The notes under the pieces were generated by a model that made no database searches, was not told where the DNA came from, and worked only from the letters and a program-made list of their open reading frames with translations. DNA of 64,000 bases. Origin: Amaranthus tricolor (taxonomy: Eukaryota > Streptophyta > Magnoliopsida > Caryophyllales > Amaranthaceae). Within the stretch, counting starts at the first letter, position 1, and each line of letters starts with the position of its first letter. The position numbers were made by a program, and so were the translations under genes. The stretch covers positions 35,613,144-35,677,143 of the forward strand of contig NC_080047.1 of NCBI RefSeq assembly GCF_026212465.1, in the 5' to 3' direction. Below, piece by piece: positions 36,445-47,204 of the stretch.

Positions 36445-36654
36445 TGATTCGAAGTAAGAACCGAGTTTTTGGGTTTAAGTCTGCGTTTATTGTATTGCAT
36501 TCAAAACTGTTTACAAGGTAATGTTTATATACAACTATCATAACTTAGGGTTTCCTAAAATACAGATTACACAATATTACATTTATGTAAACTTCCATAA
36601 TTAATTATATTCTGTGATATTCTGTAAATATCATTTTATTCTCATATTCTAACA
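36445..36654 (-). repeat. 5' LTR of the copia element
   Basis: Begins TGTTAGAATATGAG on the minus strand. It is flanked by target duplication TTTAT on the right. Confidence 0.96.
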
Positions 36655-36659
36655 TTTAT

Positions 36660-36999
36660 TAATATGTATGATGTCATGTATCAACTATCATCATTAAAAT
36701 TATTTCATTTGTCAAGACTCTCAAAAGATGAGATTTGTTATTTTCCAGCATTTTTATTAATATGTATGATATGATATAATTGTTATATTTAATTTTTTGA
36801 AGAAGAATCTAGGACAAGCTGATAAGGTGTTTCATATTCTTCGGAAGCATTTGTTAAAAGTTCGAATGATATATGAGCTCTAGAAATGGAAAGATACAAC
36901 TAATTCTCAAGCAATTAACAAGTGCTTAATTTTGTGTGGATGTATGGAAGATTGAACTTACTCATGATATTGTATAATCAATTTGACAATGGTTATTCT
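36660..36999. other. Spacer with second unit of a tandem duplication
   Basis: 36673-36770 is the second copy of the duplication split by the copia insertion. Nothing else is recognised. Confidence 0.5.
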
Positions 37000-37365
37000 C
37001 AGGGGCGAAACAAAGTATTTCTAGGTTCGATTTATTTTTTATAAAAAATTTTAGGGCCCTTTATAATTGAAAAGAGCGATTTTCTTATACTAAAATAAAA
37101 GCTCAAACAACTATATTTTAAGTACTATAGTAAGAAAAGATGTTTGGGGTTAAAAAGATTGCTATGGAAATAGATAAAAGAAAAGAGAGGAAAAAAATAT
37201 AATTAATAAGAATTGATCCTATAACCATTGAAAAGTTAAGTAAAACTTTAACGAACTACTCTACCGCATTAATATGTTATTTTAATATCAGTTTTTCTAT
37301 ATGTTGTCTTTTAGGTTTGGGGGTTCGTGCGATTGTGGACCCCACACCCCTAAAAATTGCCCCTG
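37000..37365. mobile_element. hAT-type MITE, 366 bp
   Basis: Ends CAGGGGC and GCCCCTG; flanks GTTATTCT (36992-36999) and ATTATTCT (37366-37373), a 7/8 match for an 8-bp hAT target duplication. No coding capacity. Confidence 0.75.
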
Positions 37366-37373
37366 ATTATTCT

Positions 37374-38031
37374 ATTATACATGGATTACAAAATCGTAGA
37401 ATCAAATTAATATAAGAATTGGATTTTCATAACTTTCGTTTCTTTCAAATAAGAACAAATCATTAAGTTAAAAATGAATAGAAAACAATAGAAAATAAAA
37501 TAATACAATGATAAATAAATAATAATGTATGGCGCATATTACATAGTCCACACTTCATAGTACAAGTACAAGGCTCATATGCCTATAATTCAAAAATTCT
37601 TAATCAATAACCGTGATTTGTAAATCACCATAAAAAGACAAAAGGAATAATAATAAAATAAACAAAACAAAAAAATGATAAATTAAAATAACAAAATTCT
37701 CATACTATCAAATCCTACCACATTAGGGTGATTTGTTAACCTCAAAAATAACCGTTATTTACTAAGACCTTCTCGTTTATTATTAGGGAAGGGGTGTCAG
37801 TGGTGTTCATGAATTAATGCCGATGGGCCAAGATGGTTCGTTCTCAGCTGCTCAATGCTAATTATGGGCTAATGGCCGAGTATGCAGTAGGTAGGCATGA
37901 ACTCGCTAGGTAATTAACAAATGGGCATAGATATACTTGCATGCATAAAACAATAATGAAATCAGGCATATGAGTATCTATCATGTAACATCATATTTAA
38001 CGACCTAATTATTGATGTCTAAATATCCATT
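37374..38031. other. AT-rich intergenic
   Basis: No supported gene or element. Confidence 0.4.
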
Positions 38032-38034
38032 TTA

Positions 38035-38824
38035 GAGCATCAACAATGAAGAGGATAAATATATCCTCTTCACAATTTTATTTTTTTTTCTCCATTCGAC
38101 ACATCATTTTCTCTTTACTCCACATTATTTTTCACTATTTACATCCTCTTTCTCATTCTATTCCTTTAATTTGTCTAACATCCAAGGGTATACTCTTTCA
38201 TCCTCTTTTCACTTTCTCTCTCCTACTTACATATACCCACCACACATTTTTTTTCCTATCCAAATCTAATAATTGTAATTTGTGTAATTATTGAATATAA
38301 ATATTTGGATCCATAATTAAGGATATGATAATGTGAATGAAATTATCAACAAGAAAATGAGTTTAGATGGGTAATATAGAAGAGAGAGAAAAGACCGAGA
38401 AATTAAAGTGTGTGAAATATAGGCAAATTTAGGTTCATTTTATAGAGAAAAAAAATAGAGCTGTTGGTGAAATTATTTCGAAGTTTTACTTTACCGTTTT
38501 TTTTATGGCCGTTTTAAATAATATCGTTGTAAAAAAATCAAACTTAAATGCAACTAATCAAATTGTGCCAAGTGTACCAATTATTGCATGTCAAATCCTT
38601 TTTTCTTTTCTTTTCTCCTCTTTTTCTCCCTTCCAACGTATGAAAGCAATTTTTTTTGTTTTATTCAATTCTCTTCCCATCATCTTCATCCTCTTCATGA
38701 AAAGGATCAAAAGCAATCCTCTTGTCCAAGAGGATTGAGATAATCCCTTCACATTTAAGAGGATACCTTTAAGAAGGAAAGAGAGTGCTAAAAGGAAGGG
38801 ATATCCTCTTCATTGTTCATGTTC
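38035..38824. mobile_element. PIF/Harbinger-type MITE, 790 bp
   Basis: Left end GAGCATCAACAATGAAGAGG; the right-end complement begins GAACATGAACAATGAAGAGG. Flanked by TTA (38032-38034, 38825-38827), the Harbinger/Tourist target size and sequence. The interior is pyrimidine-rich on the plus strand and holds further AGAGGAT copies near 38700-38770. No transposase. Confidence 0.7.
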
Positions 38825-38887
38825 TTAGTCATTATTGTTCTATTTCATGTGTAAATGTGGGAATTTTTGGTAATTTAATTATTGTTT

Positions 38888-39564
38888 TAAGGATGGGTAT
38901 GGGACTTAGATCCTAAGGATCGGATCCACCTAGTTTTTGGATCTTATGGATTCGGGTCGAATCTGGGTCCATGACCTTAGGTTCCGGGTTCGGGTCTAGG
39001 TACACACGTTTGAGACCCAGATCCGATCTAAATCCGACCCATGGACTCATTTACTTTTTTTCAAATTTATACATCAGCTATCATGTGTATTTAATTGTTT
39101 GATTTGGCATTTTGTTATATTTTGAAACATTGCGTGATTTTGAACTTTGTCAGTTCATTTAATTTGAAATACGGTCGTTGTATCTATACTTTAAAAATTA
39201 AAAGACTTGATAAATATTTCAATGTAAGAACTTGAATTGGAAAACTTCATATATTTATTCGCTCAATTATATAAACTATTAGAAGATTCTTGTTAGTGGA
39301 ATATGTTTAAATAATGTTATACAAATGGACAAAAATTATATTTTACAATTTTTTTAAAAATTTTCAGGGAAAAAAAATTTGGACCAAGATCCAGACCTTA
39401 GACCCACCAGACCCTAAGGGTCTAGGTCATCCGAATCCAAATTTTTCAGACCCTGTGGATTTTGGTTCGAGTCTAGGTCCAATAAAAAAAATTATAGTCT
39501 AGATCTGGGTCGTGTCCTCGATCTGGGTCTAGCTCTACTCGACCCAGACCCATGCCCATTCCTA
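38888..39564. mobile_element. Non-autonomous hAT element with GGGTC-type subterminal repeats
   Basis: The ends TAAGGATGGGTATGGG and the complement of CCCATGCCCATTCCTA are near-inverted repeats of the TAGG(G/C)ATGG hAT class. Each is followed by about 120-180 bp of GGGTCTAGGT / GGATCC-like units in both orientations. The 8-bp flanks match at about six positions if the first T is not counted. This suggests an old member related in design to the hAT at 8162-11930. Confidence 0.6.
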
Positions 39565-39572
39565 CTTGTGTT

Positions 39573-40632
39573 AGTGACAACCATACTTTTTGAGTGCTCG
39601 CCATTAATACTCTTCGTTATAGGTAACTACGTAAAAGAGTATGTTATAAGTGGGTCCAACTATTAAGGTTGGTGAGATTAGGACTGAATACAGTTTGGTC
39701 TAAACCGCAAATTAAACCGGACTAAACCAAACAAGATCGCAAACCGTACTATGACTAAAAGCCATAGTTTTTTAAAAATAAAATAACAGGTCGTTACCTA
39801 GCTAGATATTTTGAAATGTAGTTACGTTTTATAGTAATATATACTTAAATAATGTTGATGCACTCAACTAAATATAAATTATTATATTTGGTGATTGTAG
39901 GTGTGAAATATTTGCATAAGCATACATATTAATTTAAAAAAATATATAAAATTCAAAAATCGTAGACTAGACCAGACCAGACTGCTGTAGAATAGTTTGG
40001 TCATCAAGATAGTAAACGCAATTTACCATCACAAAATTAATTACTTGAAACCATGCTCTAATAAGCAAGCTGCAATTGCAGAGAACTATGGTGGTTGGGA
40101 ACAATCATATGAGTAAACCGTCTCATTGAGAGAAAAATAAAGGTAAATAGGCGTAAGGCAAGATATCTCATTATGGAGTCATTTCACATAAACAATGAAA
40201 AATATGAGGTCATATCCGGAACGGTGAACAAATATAGCGCAAAGGCGTAGAAAGAGAGAATAACATAAGAAAAAACTTTATTAATAAAATAGTAAACTGA
40301 AACCCTTAGGTATGTCGAATCCCAAAAAAGACTTATAAACAGGGGTATTTCTAGATACAAAAGATAGATAAAATAATAGAAGTAGAAAATCGAAATATCC
40401 AACCAATTATATATATATTCGATTCAATTTATGGAACTCAAATAGCTTTTTTGATACCTATTCGCGTTTTGGTCTATGTAACTTGCTTACTCTGAGAACA
40501 TCTGATACCTATGTCTATTTATCCGTATTCCTTTCTAACTTCGTCTAATTTCTTACTTAATGTTTTCATATTGTCATAACTCGTAATTGTCTATGAAAAA
40601 TGCCCGATTAACATACAAAATTAGTCGAGTCA
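39573..40632. other. AT-rich intergenic with a GTTTGGT-rich patch
   Basis: 39685-39740 and 39965-40005 carry inverted GTTTGGT / AACCAAAC-type words, possibly another hAT MITE, but termini could not be fixed. No gene. Confidence 0.35.
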
Positions 40633-40637
40633 GAAAA

Positions 40638-41409
40638 TGTTGTGAATGGGCTTTGCTTTTCGGTGAAGAACAATTAACAAACAAATGAACAAAGAACACT
40701 AAAAAACATAGCACAACAACAATGGACAAGAAACACAAGACTTATGAGGTATCTATGGATACCTTCCCCTCAATCAAAGCTTACTTTCATTAATATACTC
40801 AACAATACATCAAAGACAAACCTCACAACCTTTGAGAACACTTAAAGTAAAGATTGAACCTTTAATGTCAATCCCTCACAAACAACCTAATACATGGAAG
40901 AAAGAACTCTCTTGGCTAAACCTAGTCAATTCTATGTATTAGGCTCTCCACAGTCTTCTAAGTATGTTCTAAGACCCTTATATATAGTCTAAGACATATT
41001 AAAAGCCCTAAGACCAAAGGGCTAAAGGCCCAAGATTTTCCCGCAATAAAACAGAAGCTCGGCAATGTTTGGAATTGTACAACGCTCGACCGAGCCAGCC
41101 TGTTCGACTAGGTCGAGCGATCCTTCAACAGCCTCTAATCTTTGTGCATCCTGCTGTCGTATTTGCGCATTGCCTTCTTTCTGTCTTGCCTTGTTCAAGA
41201 CACACACCAAGCCCTTTCTTTAGCTCTCCATAGCTTTTATCAAGGCTCTCCAAATCATCAACCTTAATCACTTCACAAGTGATCTAAACCTTAACATCTC
41301 ATTTCCCATGGCATACCCCACACCACTCTCAAGTGGGTAAGACATAGCATGAGTCACAAAATGCTCAAAGTCATCTTCAATATTGTGGGAATTGGCTCTT
41401 ACTTCAACA
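40638..41409 (-). mobile_element. Solo LTR (copia-type), 772 bp
   Basis: TGTTG...CAACA ends with a perfect 5-bp target duplication GAAAA (40633-40637 and 41410-41414). On the minus strand a TATATATAAGGG promoter-like box lies near 40976-40987, followed by the block ATTAATGAAAGTAAGC...GAGGGGAAGGTATCC shared with the solo LTR at 16420-17102. No internal sequence remains, consistent with LTR-LTR recombination. Confidence 0.82.
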
Positions 41410-41779
41410 GAAAAATTCAACTTATGAAAAACGTATATGTATCTGGGAAATACATTAACAAAACTTATAAAATTTGAGAAAAATCAGGTATTAAAATTAA
41501 GTGAACACATGTTCTTGAATATATAATCTAATTTGTGCTTGATTTTGAGTTATGATGGATGTTGAGTTTATGGTCATGGAAATAGTTTCAGGTCACCATG
41601 ATTTTTAGTCAAAATCAAAATAGCTAACTCGTAGTCGCTGAAATTGAGAAAACAAAGGTATCCACTTAAGTTTTCATAAGCCCAATTGCATGATTAGCTT
41701 ATATTAAGCCCTTATTTGTTAATATGCTATTGCCAAAGCCCAAACTTACTGAAGAACCTAAACCCAACCCCAACCCATT

Positions 41780-42025
41780 ATTTTTTGAGCTAGTCTCTTG
41801 GAAGACCATTTCTTTGAGAGACATTTCTCAAAGCCCAGCCCATTAAAACTTAATGCCTATTTACATTATCCTTAATGTCTATTTAAATTATCTTTAATGT
41901 CTACTCACAATATCTTAAATGCCTACTTACATATTTATAATGCCTATTTACAATATTTCAAAAAATATATAATGGACTGGTCCAATTAGAGATGATCTCT
42001 CAAAGAGACTATCTCCCACAAGAAT
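41780..42025. mobile_element. MITE with GTCTCTTTGAGAGA inverted ends
   Basis: The left (CTTTGAGAGACATTTCTC) and right (GATCTCTCAAAGAGAC) regions are inverted. The interior has tandem-like CTTAATGCCTATTTACA units. The same family is truncated at 3652-3775. Exact ends are approximate. Confidence 0.6.
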
Positions 42026-43955
42026 TTGTGTTAATTTTTTAACCTTGACTAGAATCAGACCCATTAGGTCTCAAATAATTAGACTCGAACTTTAAAATTG
42101 AGTTCATCTAGTAGGATGATTAGATCTTAATCTCATAATCACCGATCATGGTTATCAAAATCTCAATTTTAATCTACAATTCTTTGAGTCTACAATCCAA
42201 AACAAACGAGCAATCAAGATCATAAGTAGAATCTTAATAACGGTATGATCGTACGATCCTACCAAGATCAAGAATATGGGTGATAGGATCATAACACAAT
42301 CTGTGATCCAACGATCCTATCCTAAGGATAATCTGAATAAAAAAAAAGAATTTTAGCTTTTATTTATATATAAATAAATATAAGTAAAAAAATATATTTT
42401 CATTACAATTATAAATGAAAATTCATGTATTTACTAATCCACAGTTCCTAAATAATTGTTAAAAGTATTCATTATTATAAATTAAAAAATGAAATCAAAC
42501 AAATTTTTATTTACAGTTCAAAACTTTAAAAATAAACTAATAAGGGACAAATATGATTTGATAATCAATCATCTTATAGCATATCAAAATATATTTATAT
42601 AATCTTACAATTCTAATTTCGATCCTACCCTTTATCAATCTTAAGTAAAATCTTGATTCTAAAACACTTGATTCGACTGATTACAATTGTTTTAAACTTA
42701 GGCCACATATATTCATCATAAAGAATTTTTTTTTTTTTTTTTGAAGTTATGTCCTAGCCGTCATAATAAATTAATATTATATTTAATATTCGATGAAATT
42801 GAAGTTTGAAAAGAATAAAAAAAATTCCAAGGAAAAAGGATGGTAAAGGCAAATTAAAATCAACAGTAGGCACGTGACAAAGCATTTTGATCATCATAAT
42901 AAAAATATTTTATTTTATTTCCAATATGTGATTACAAGATTCCAACTAATAAATAATAACAATAATATTTTTCGAATTGGAAAGGCAGTAGTATTCGATG
43001 GGACAAAAGAAGCCCATTTTTTGTCTCTTGTGATCTTTTACAATAAAAGATGCTATGCTTTTAAAATGATCTTTTTGTTTGGAGTTAGGATTAAAATTTT
43101 ATCATAAGTAATGGAGAAAAATAATGAAAAAGATTTTAATTTCATTATTTGTAGTATGTTTATCTTTTTCTAATTTTTGTGTTTTATAATAGATTAATTA
43201 AGAAATAAAAATGATGGCAAAAAAAACTTTTCATATCATTGATGCTTTTATAAATATCTAATCGATTCACTTCACCAAATTTTATCTAAAATTAAGTTTA
43301 TCCTTTTCTATTAATTAAATGATTTAATTCGAGAATTGAATCTTATTTTATTTGAGTGACTATCGTTATTTCCAAATAAGGTTTAAAATTGAATTTCATC
43401 TAGCTTTCTTTATTGTACTAAAAAAACATTTTGATCTAAACCAAATATAATATAATAATTCAAATATAATGTGATGAAATTATTCAGAAATGAACCATAT
43501 TGATTTTGATGAACTACAAATATGAATGCACCGATAAAAAAACTAATGCAAATTTTATATTACTTAATTGAATCTACGGTAGCTAAATTGAATTATTTTA
43601 ATTTGATCAAATTGAAATAATTTGAGAAGAATGGAGCCCTATTGATCATTTTTCACAACTTAAATGAATATACAAAAGTAAGGAATTGTTTTTCATATTT
43701 ATTTTATTAATTCAACTTTTTTCAATTTTTTATATATTAGAAACTCTATTTAAAATTCAGAAATTGCATTATATTTATTGTTTTATTCTGAAAATTTGTC
43801 AATTCAATTGAGTCCATGTATTAATCATCATAGAATATGCCTGAATAGATATAAAGTGTCTATCCAATGAGTGGAGCTAATAAAATAATGATATTACATA
43901 TAAGAACGTGTCTTTTTCACAATGTATTATTAATTAAAATAGTAAAATATATATA
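42026..43955. other. AT-rich intergenic, possible old hAT MITE
   Basis: 42140-42690 contains ATCAAAATCTCAATTTT and repeated GATCCTACC words, resembling the element at 51702-52562, but its ends are unclear. No gene. Confidence 0.35.
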
Positions 43956-45089
43956 CTAGTATATATGCCCGTGCAATACACGGATATGTAAGTATGTAAA
44001 TATATATAAAAAAATATAATAATACTTCTAATAGAATGTGTAATTGTAATAAATTCTAAAAGTAAAGATATTAAAAAATCATCATTATTTAAATGAAATT
44101 GATTTTACGAAAAACAATTAGTTTTAGTGAGATTTACGTTAGGCAAGATAATCATACTACTATCTAATAAAAAGTATTGGAAATTAAATTTGCAAGAGAA
44201 ACTTTCTTTTTATTAATGTTTTAATCACAGATATAAATGATTATAAATTTTAAAATAATTAAATATTATTAGTTTTAAGAGAATTTGGATTGAATAAGAA
44301 ATCTTTAAATCCTATATTTTATAAGGTATTAAGGTTGGATATTGTAAATGAAAAAATTCTCCGACTTTCTTTTAAAGATAATTTTAAATTAACCTTGTAA
44401 GAGAAATTTCGTAAGAGAGCAAATTTGTTATATAGTCATAAATTAGTAGACATTTATTAAAACACCTAAATAATAAATAGCCAATAAATTTTTGTTGAAG
44501 CATCATGTATTTGGAGGATGCCATTTTCTCAGCTTTATTATTTTGTATGATGCATGAATGCCTAAATTTTAGTTATTAAGAGTCATTGTTTAACAAATAT
44601 TATATCAGAATATTTTGAATTCCAACAGTACACAATTGATGATACGACAGATTTTTTTAAATATGTATATTGTAATCAATTGAGAATACTAATTGCCATT
44701 TATATTGCATTATGATGTAAAAGAATTATTTTTTCATTTAATCTTTTACTACATCAGAATTTATTAACAAATGTGTTATTAGTACGGGAATAATGTATTT
44801 TTATATTTTATATTTTATTTATATGTAATTTTTCTTAATTGATTATTATATTATTCTAAATTGTCAGTCATTAATTGATTAATATATAATGATGTTTTGA
44901 AATGTCAAATAAATAAATGATATTATATTATTCTAAATTGTCACATCATATCATATAATATCTTTACACTTATCAAAATTTTCAGAAATCAATTTTTTCA
45001 TTCTAGTAGATTTAGGCGAAAATTCACTTAATTTATAGAGTGACACGTGGCAATAATCTGCTTCTCTTTCAGTAGATTGTATAGATAGA
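43956..45089 (-). mobile_element. Non-autonomous Helitron, about 1.1 kb
   Basis: On the minus strand the element begins TCTATCTATACAATCTACTG at 45089, with an A before it. It has a CCACGTGTC word about 40 bp in, and ends with hairpin CCGTGTATTGCACGG (around 43970-43984), then CTAG at 43956, followed by a host T. TC start, CTAG end, terminal hairpin and A/T insertion site match Helitrons. No Rep/helicase is encoded. Confidence 0.65.
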
Positions 45090-45174
45090 TTAATTGATAG
45101 GAATAATGATTAGGCGTTTCGAAAATTGCAAATTGCAATTAAAGGAGAGACATAAAAATGGAAAAATTCTTTTA

Positions 45175-45325
45175 ATACTCTTTGTTCTCTAATGTTCTTC
45201 CTGTTTGAAATATTTTATCTTAAGGAGACAAAAATTTGTTTAATGTTTTTGAGCCATATTTAGAAGATAAAATATATTGATGTGAAATCTCATTAGATTC
45301 GTCTTATTGTATACTTTTTTATTAG
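45175..45325 (-). repeat. Left half of a split Stowaway-like repeat
   Basis: It matches, in reverse, the repeat at 30138 and 62428 (ATTAGATTCGTCTTA..TGTATACTTTTTTATT). It stops at the long-inverted-repeat element. The other half resumes at 48197-48330. Confidence 0.75.
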
Positions 45326-45760
45326 GAAAATTTGCTCAAAATAATCCCAACTATGACTCATTGGCCATAAATAATCGCAACTATCACTTAATTTTTAGTA
45401 ATCCCAACTATCACTATAATTTGTTCATAGCATACTCTTCCTTTTACTACCGGTTACAGCCGGTTAAAATTATACTGTTGTATCTCCTGCCCGGTTGCCC
45501 TTCTTTCTATTTAAATGCTTCTTCTTCTTCTTCCCCATTACTCCTCCCTCTATTGAAGAACCTTAAAACCCCAAAAAATTAAATCGAAAACTCAAAATTT
45601 TACTTTCTCTTTCAAATTCGAACATTATCTTTCAAAGTTTTGTCTCATCCTTGTCATTTTCATTACAGTCTCATCACTGTTTACCCTTTGCAATCCAACC
45701 TCAAATTGCATGCAAGCCGGATTCATAAAAATAAAGAACATTCATATTTAAAGTGATATG

Positions 45761-46114
45761 GTCCCTTGACATGGTATCAAAGCCAACGTGACAAGAGGTC
45801 ACCGTTTCGAATCTCAACCACCCCTCATTTAAAGTGAAATATTCCGCGCTTATGCGCATCCACACTTCTATCCCAATGGGCTCTCGTGTGAGGGGGCGTG
45901 TAAGAGTATATAATATATTTTGGGGTCTCAACCAAAAGCATAAGTTGATGGTTGAGGCCCCTCAGGATATGTTATATACTCTAACACGCCCCCTCACACG
46001 AGAGCCCATTAGGCTAGAAGTATGGATGCACACATGCACTAAATGTTCTACTTTTAAATGAGGGGTGGTTGAGATTCGAACCCGTGACCTCTTGTCACAC
46101 TGTCTCTAATACCA
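45761..46114. mobile_element. Head-to-head pair of TRIM-A interiors with hybrid LTR
   Basis: A plus-oriented TRIM-A interior (primer site TGGTATCAAAGCC at 45772, polypurine GTGAGGGGGCG at about 45888) is followed by an 88-bp hybrid LTR (45899-45986). The hybrid begins as a forward LTR start, TGTAAGAGTATATAA, and switches near 45932 to the complementary strand of an LTR, ending CTCTAACA. A minus-oriented TRIM-A interior (45987-46114) follows. Only about 11 bp of the leftmost LTR remain. Confidence 0.8.
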
Positions 46115-46384
46115 TGTTAAATTAAGGGGGAGACACGAGGTGCACACACTTCATAAGCCAAGGAATCCAAAACTATATGGCAATAGAAAGAAGGACTCCA
46201 ATAACTTATAAAGTGTGCACACCATTTTCAATTTGTCGATGTGGGATAACCCATCCCAACACTCCCCTCACATGCGAACCCCCGTTAAGTTCGCATGTGG
46301 GAGTAATCAATTAGGGTAGGAACACCATTCTTTTCGAACCTACCATTTTTTATAATTTTGATCGAACCATTGGCTCGGATACCA
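46115..46384 (-). mobile_element. TRIM-B LTR and interior
   Basis: 46115-46261 is a 147-bp LTR (TGTTGGGATGGG...TAACA on the minus strand) of a second TRIM family, with internal complementary GTGCACAC words. It is followed by a polypurine-like tract and an interior ending in a primer-site-like GCTCGGATACCA at 46373-46384. It is entered from a TRIM-A primer site on its left and followed by a TRIM-A LTR on its right. No second TRIM-B LTR is present. Confidence 0.7.
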
Positions 46385-46547
46385 TGTCAAGGGACCATCT
46401 CAACCAAAAGCTTAAGCTAATGGTTGAGGCCCTAGGATATGTTATATAGTCTTACACGCTTCCTCACACGAGAGCCCATTGGGTTAGAAGTGTGGATGCG
46501 CATAGGCGCTGAATATTCCACTTTAAATGAGGGGTGGTTGAGATTCG

Positions 46548-47204
46548 TGTAATACCCCAGATTTAGCTTGAAAAAGGATTGATAGACTACTCATATCAAC
46601 AAGGTGCATCTTCTTTTCTAGGGAGCCCATTTGCTCAGAACTCCACAGTTAAGCGTGCTTGGTGGGGAGCAATCTTAGGATGGGTGACCTTCTGGGAAGT
46701 GTTCCCGGGTGCGCACGTGTGAGGCTAAAGTGCGCTGGAAAGACTTGTGTTGGTTTGTGGGGCTAGTCTACAGTTTCCATGAGTAGTCACCAGCGGTCCT
46801 AGGGGCCGGGGTGTTACAAATGGTATCAGAGCAACCCTGCGACCGTGGCTGATAGTGTTCAGTGCACCTAGCGGGGGGAAAGATCCTGAAGTTACGGTCC
46901 AACGAGGACGTTGTATTCTTAAGTGGGGGTAAGTGTAATACCCCAGATTTAGCTTGAAAAAGGATTGATAGACTACTCATATCAACAAGGTGCATCTTCT
47001 TTTCTAGGGAGCCCGTTTGCTAAGAACTCCACAGTTAAGCGTGCTTGGTGGAGAGCAATCTTAGGATGGGTGACCTCCTGGGAAGTTTTCCCGGGTGCGC
47101 ACGAGTGAGGCCAAAGTGTGCTGGAAAGACTTGTGTTGGTTTGTGGGGCTAGTCTACAGTCTCCAAGAGTAGTCACCAGCGGTCCGAGGGGTCGGGGTGT
47201 TACA
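46548..47204 (+). mobile_element. Cassandra TRIM with 5S rRNA-like LTRs
   Basis: Two 271-bp LTRs (46548-46818, 46934-47204; about 12 differences) start TGTAATACCCC and end GGTGTTACA. Target duplication ATTCG is at 46543-46547 and 47205-47209. The primer site TGGTATCAGAGC is at 46821-46832 and a polypurine-like AAGTGGGGGTAAG lies just before the second LTR. Each LTR contains a 5S rRNA-like segment. It has no coding capacity. These are the defining traits of Cassandra. Confidence 0.97.
46621..46715 (+). ncRNA. 5S rRNA-like segment of Cassandra LTR 1
   Basis: It contains CAGAACTCCACAGTTAAGCG, then GTGCTTGG, then TAGGATGGGTGACC and CTGGGAAGT, the 5S internal control region (box A, intermediate element, box C). 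In Cassandra this carries Pol III promoter activity. The second copy is at 47007-47101. It is not a ribosomal gene, because the 5' third of 5S is missing or diverged. Confidence 0.85.

Larger units (their letters stand above)
32031..36654 (-). mobile_element. Ty1/copia element, structurally complete, RT core deleted
   Basis: The two 210-bp LTRs (32031-32240 and 36445-36654) differ at about 12 positions by eye. Target duplication TTTAT is at 32026-32030 and 36655-36659. The primer site TGGTATCAAAGCCA lies inside the right LTR (36431-36444) and a polypurine tract inside the left (32241-32252). Gag, protease, integrase, RT and RNase H are all represented, but RT lacks its catalytic middle. The termini suggest it could once be copied in trans; the coding region could not support its own copying after the deletion. 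Confidence 0.97.

Noticed and set aside
39680..40010. Possible hAT MITE with GTTTGGT words
   Set aside because: Inverted words are present but neither terminal inverted repeats nor a target duplication could be fixed.
45307..45582. 91-codon open frame
   Set aside because: It crosses the end of the long-inverted-repeat transposon, with no domain and low-complexity Ser-rich end.
46621..47101. Two 5S rRNA genes
   Set aside because: They lie inside the paired Cassandra LTRs with a target duplication, and only the internal control region resembles 5S.
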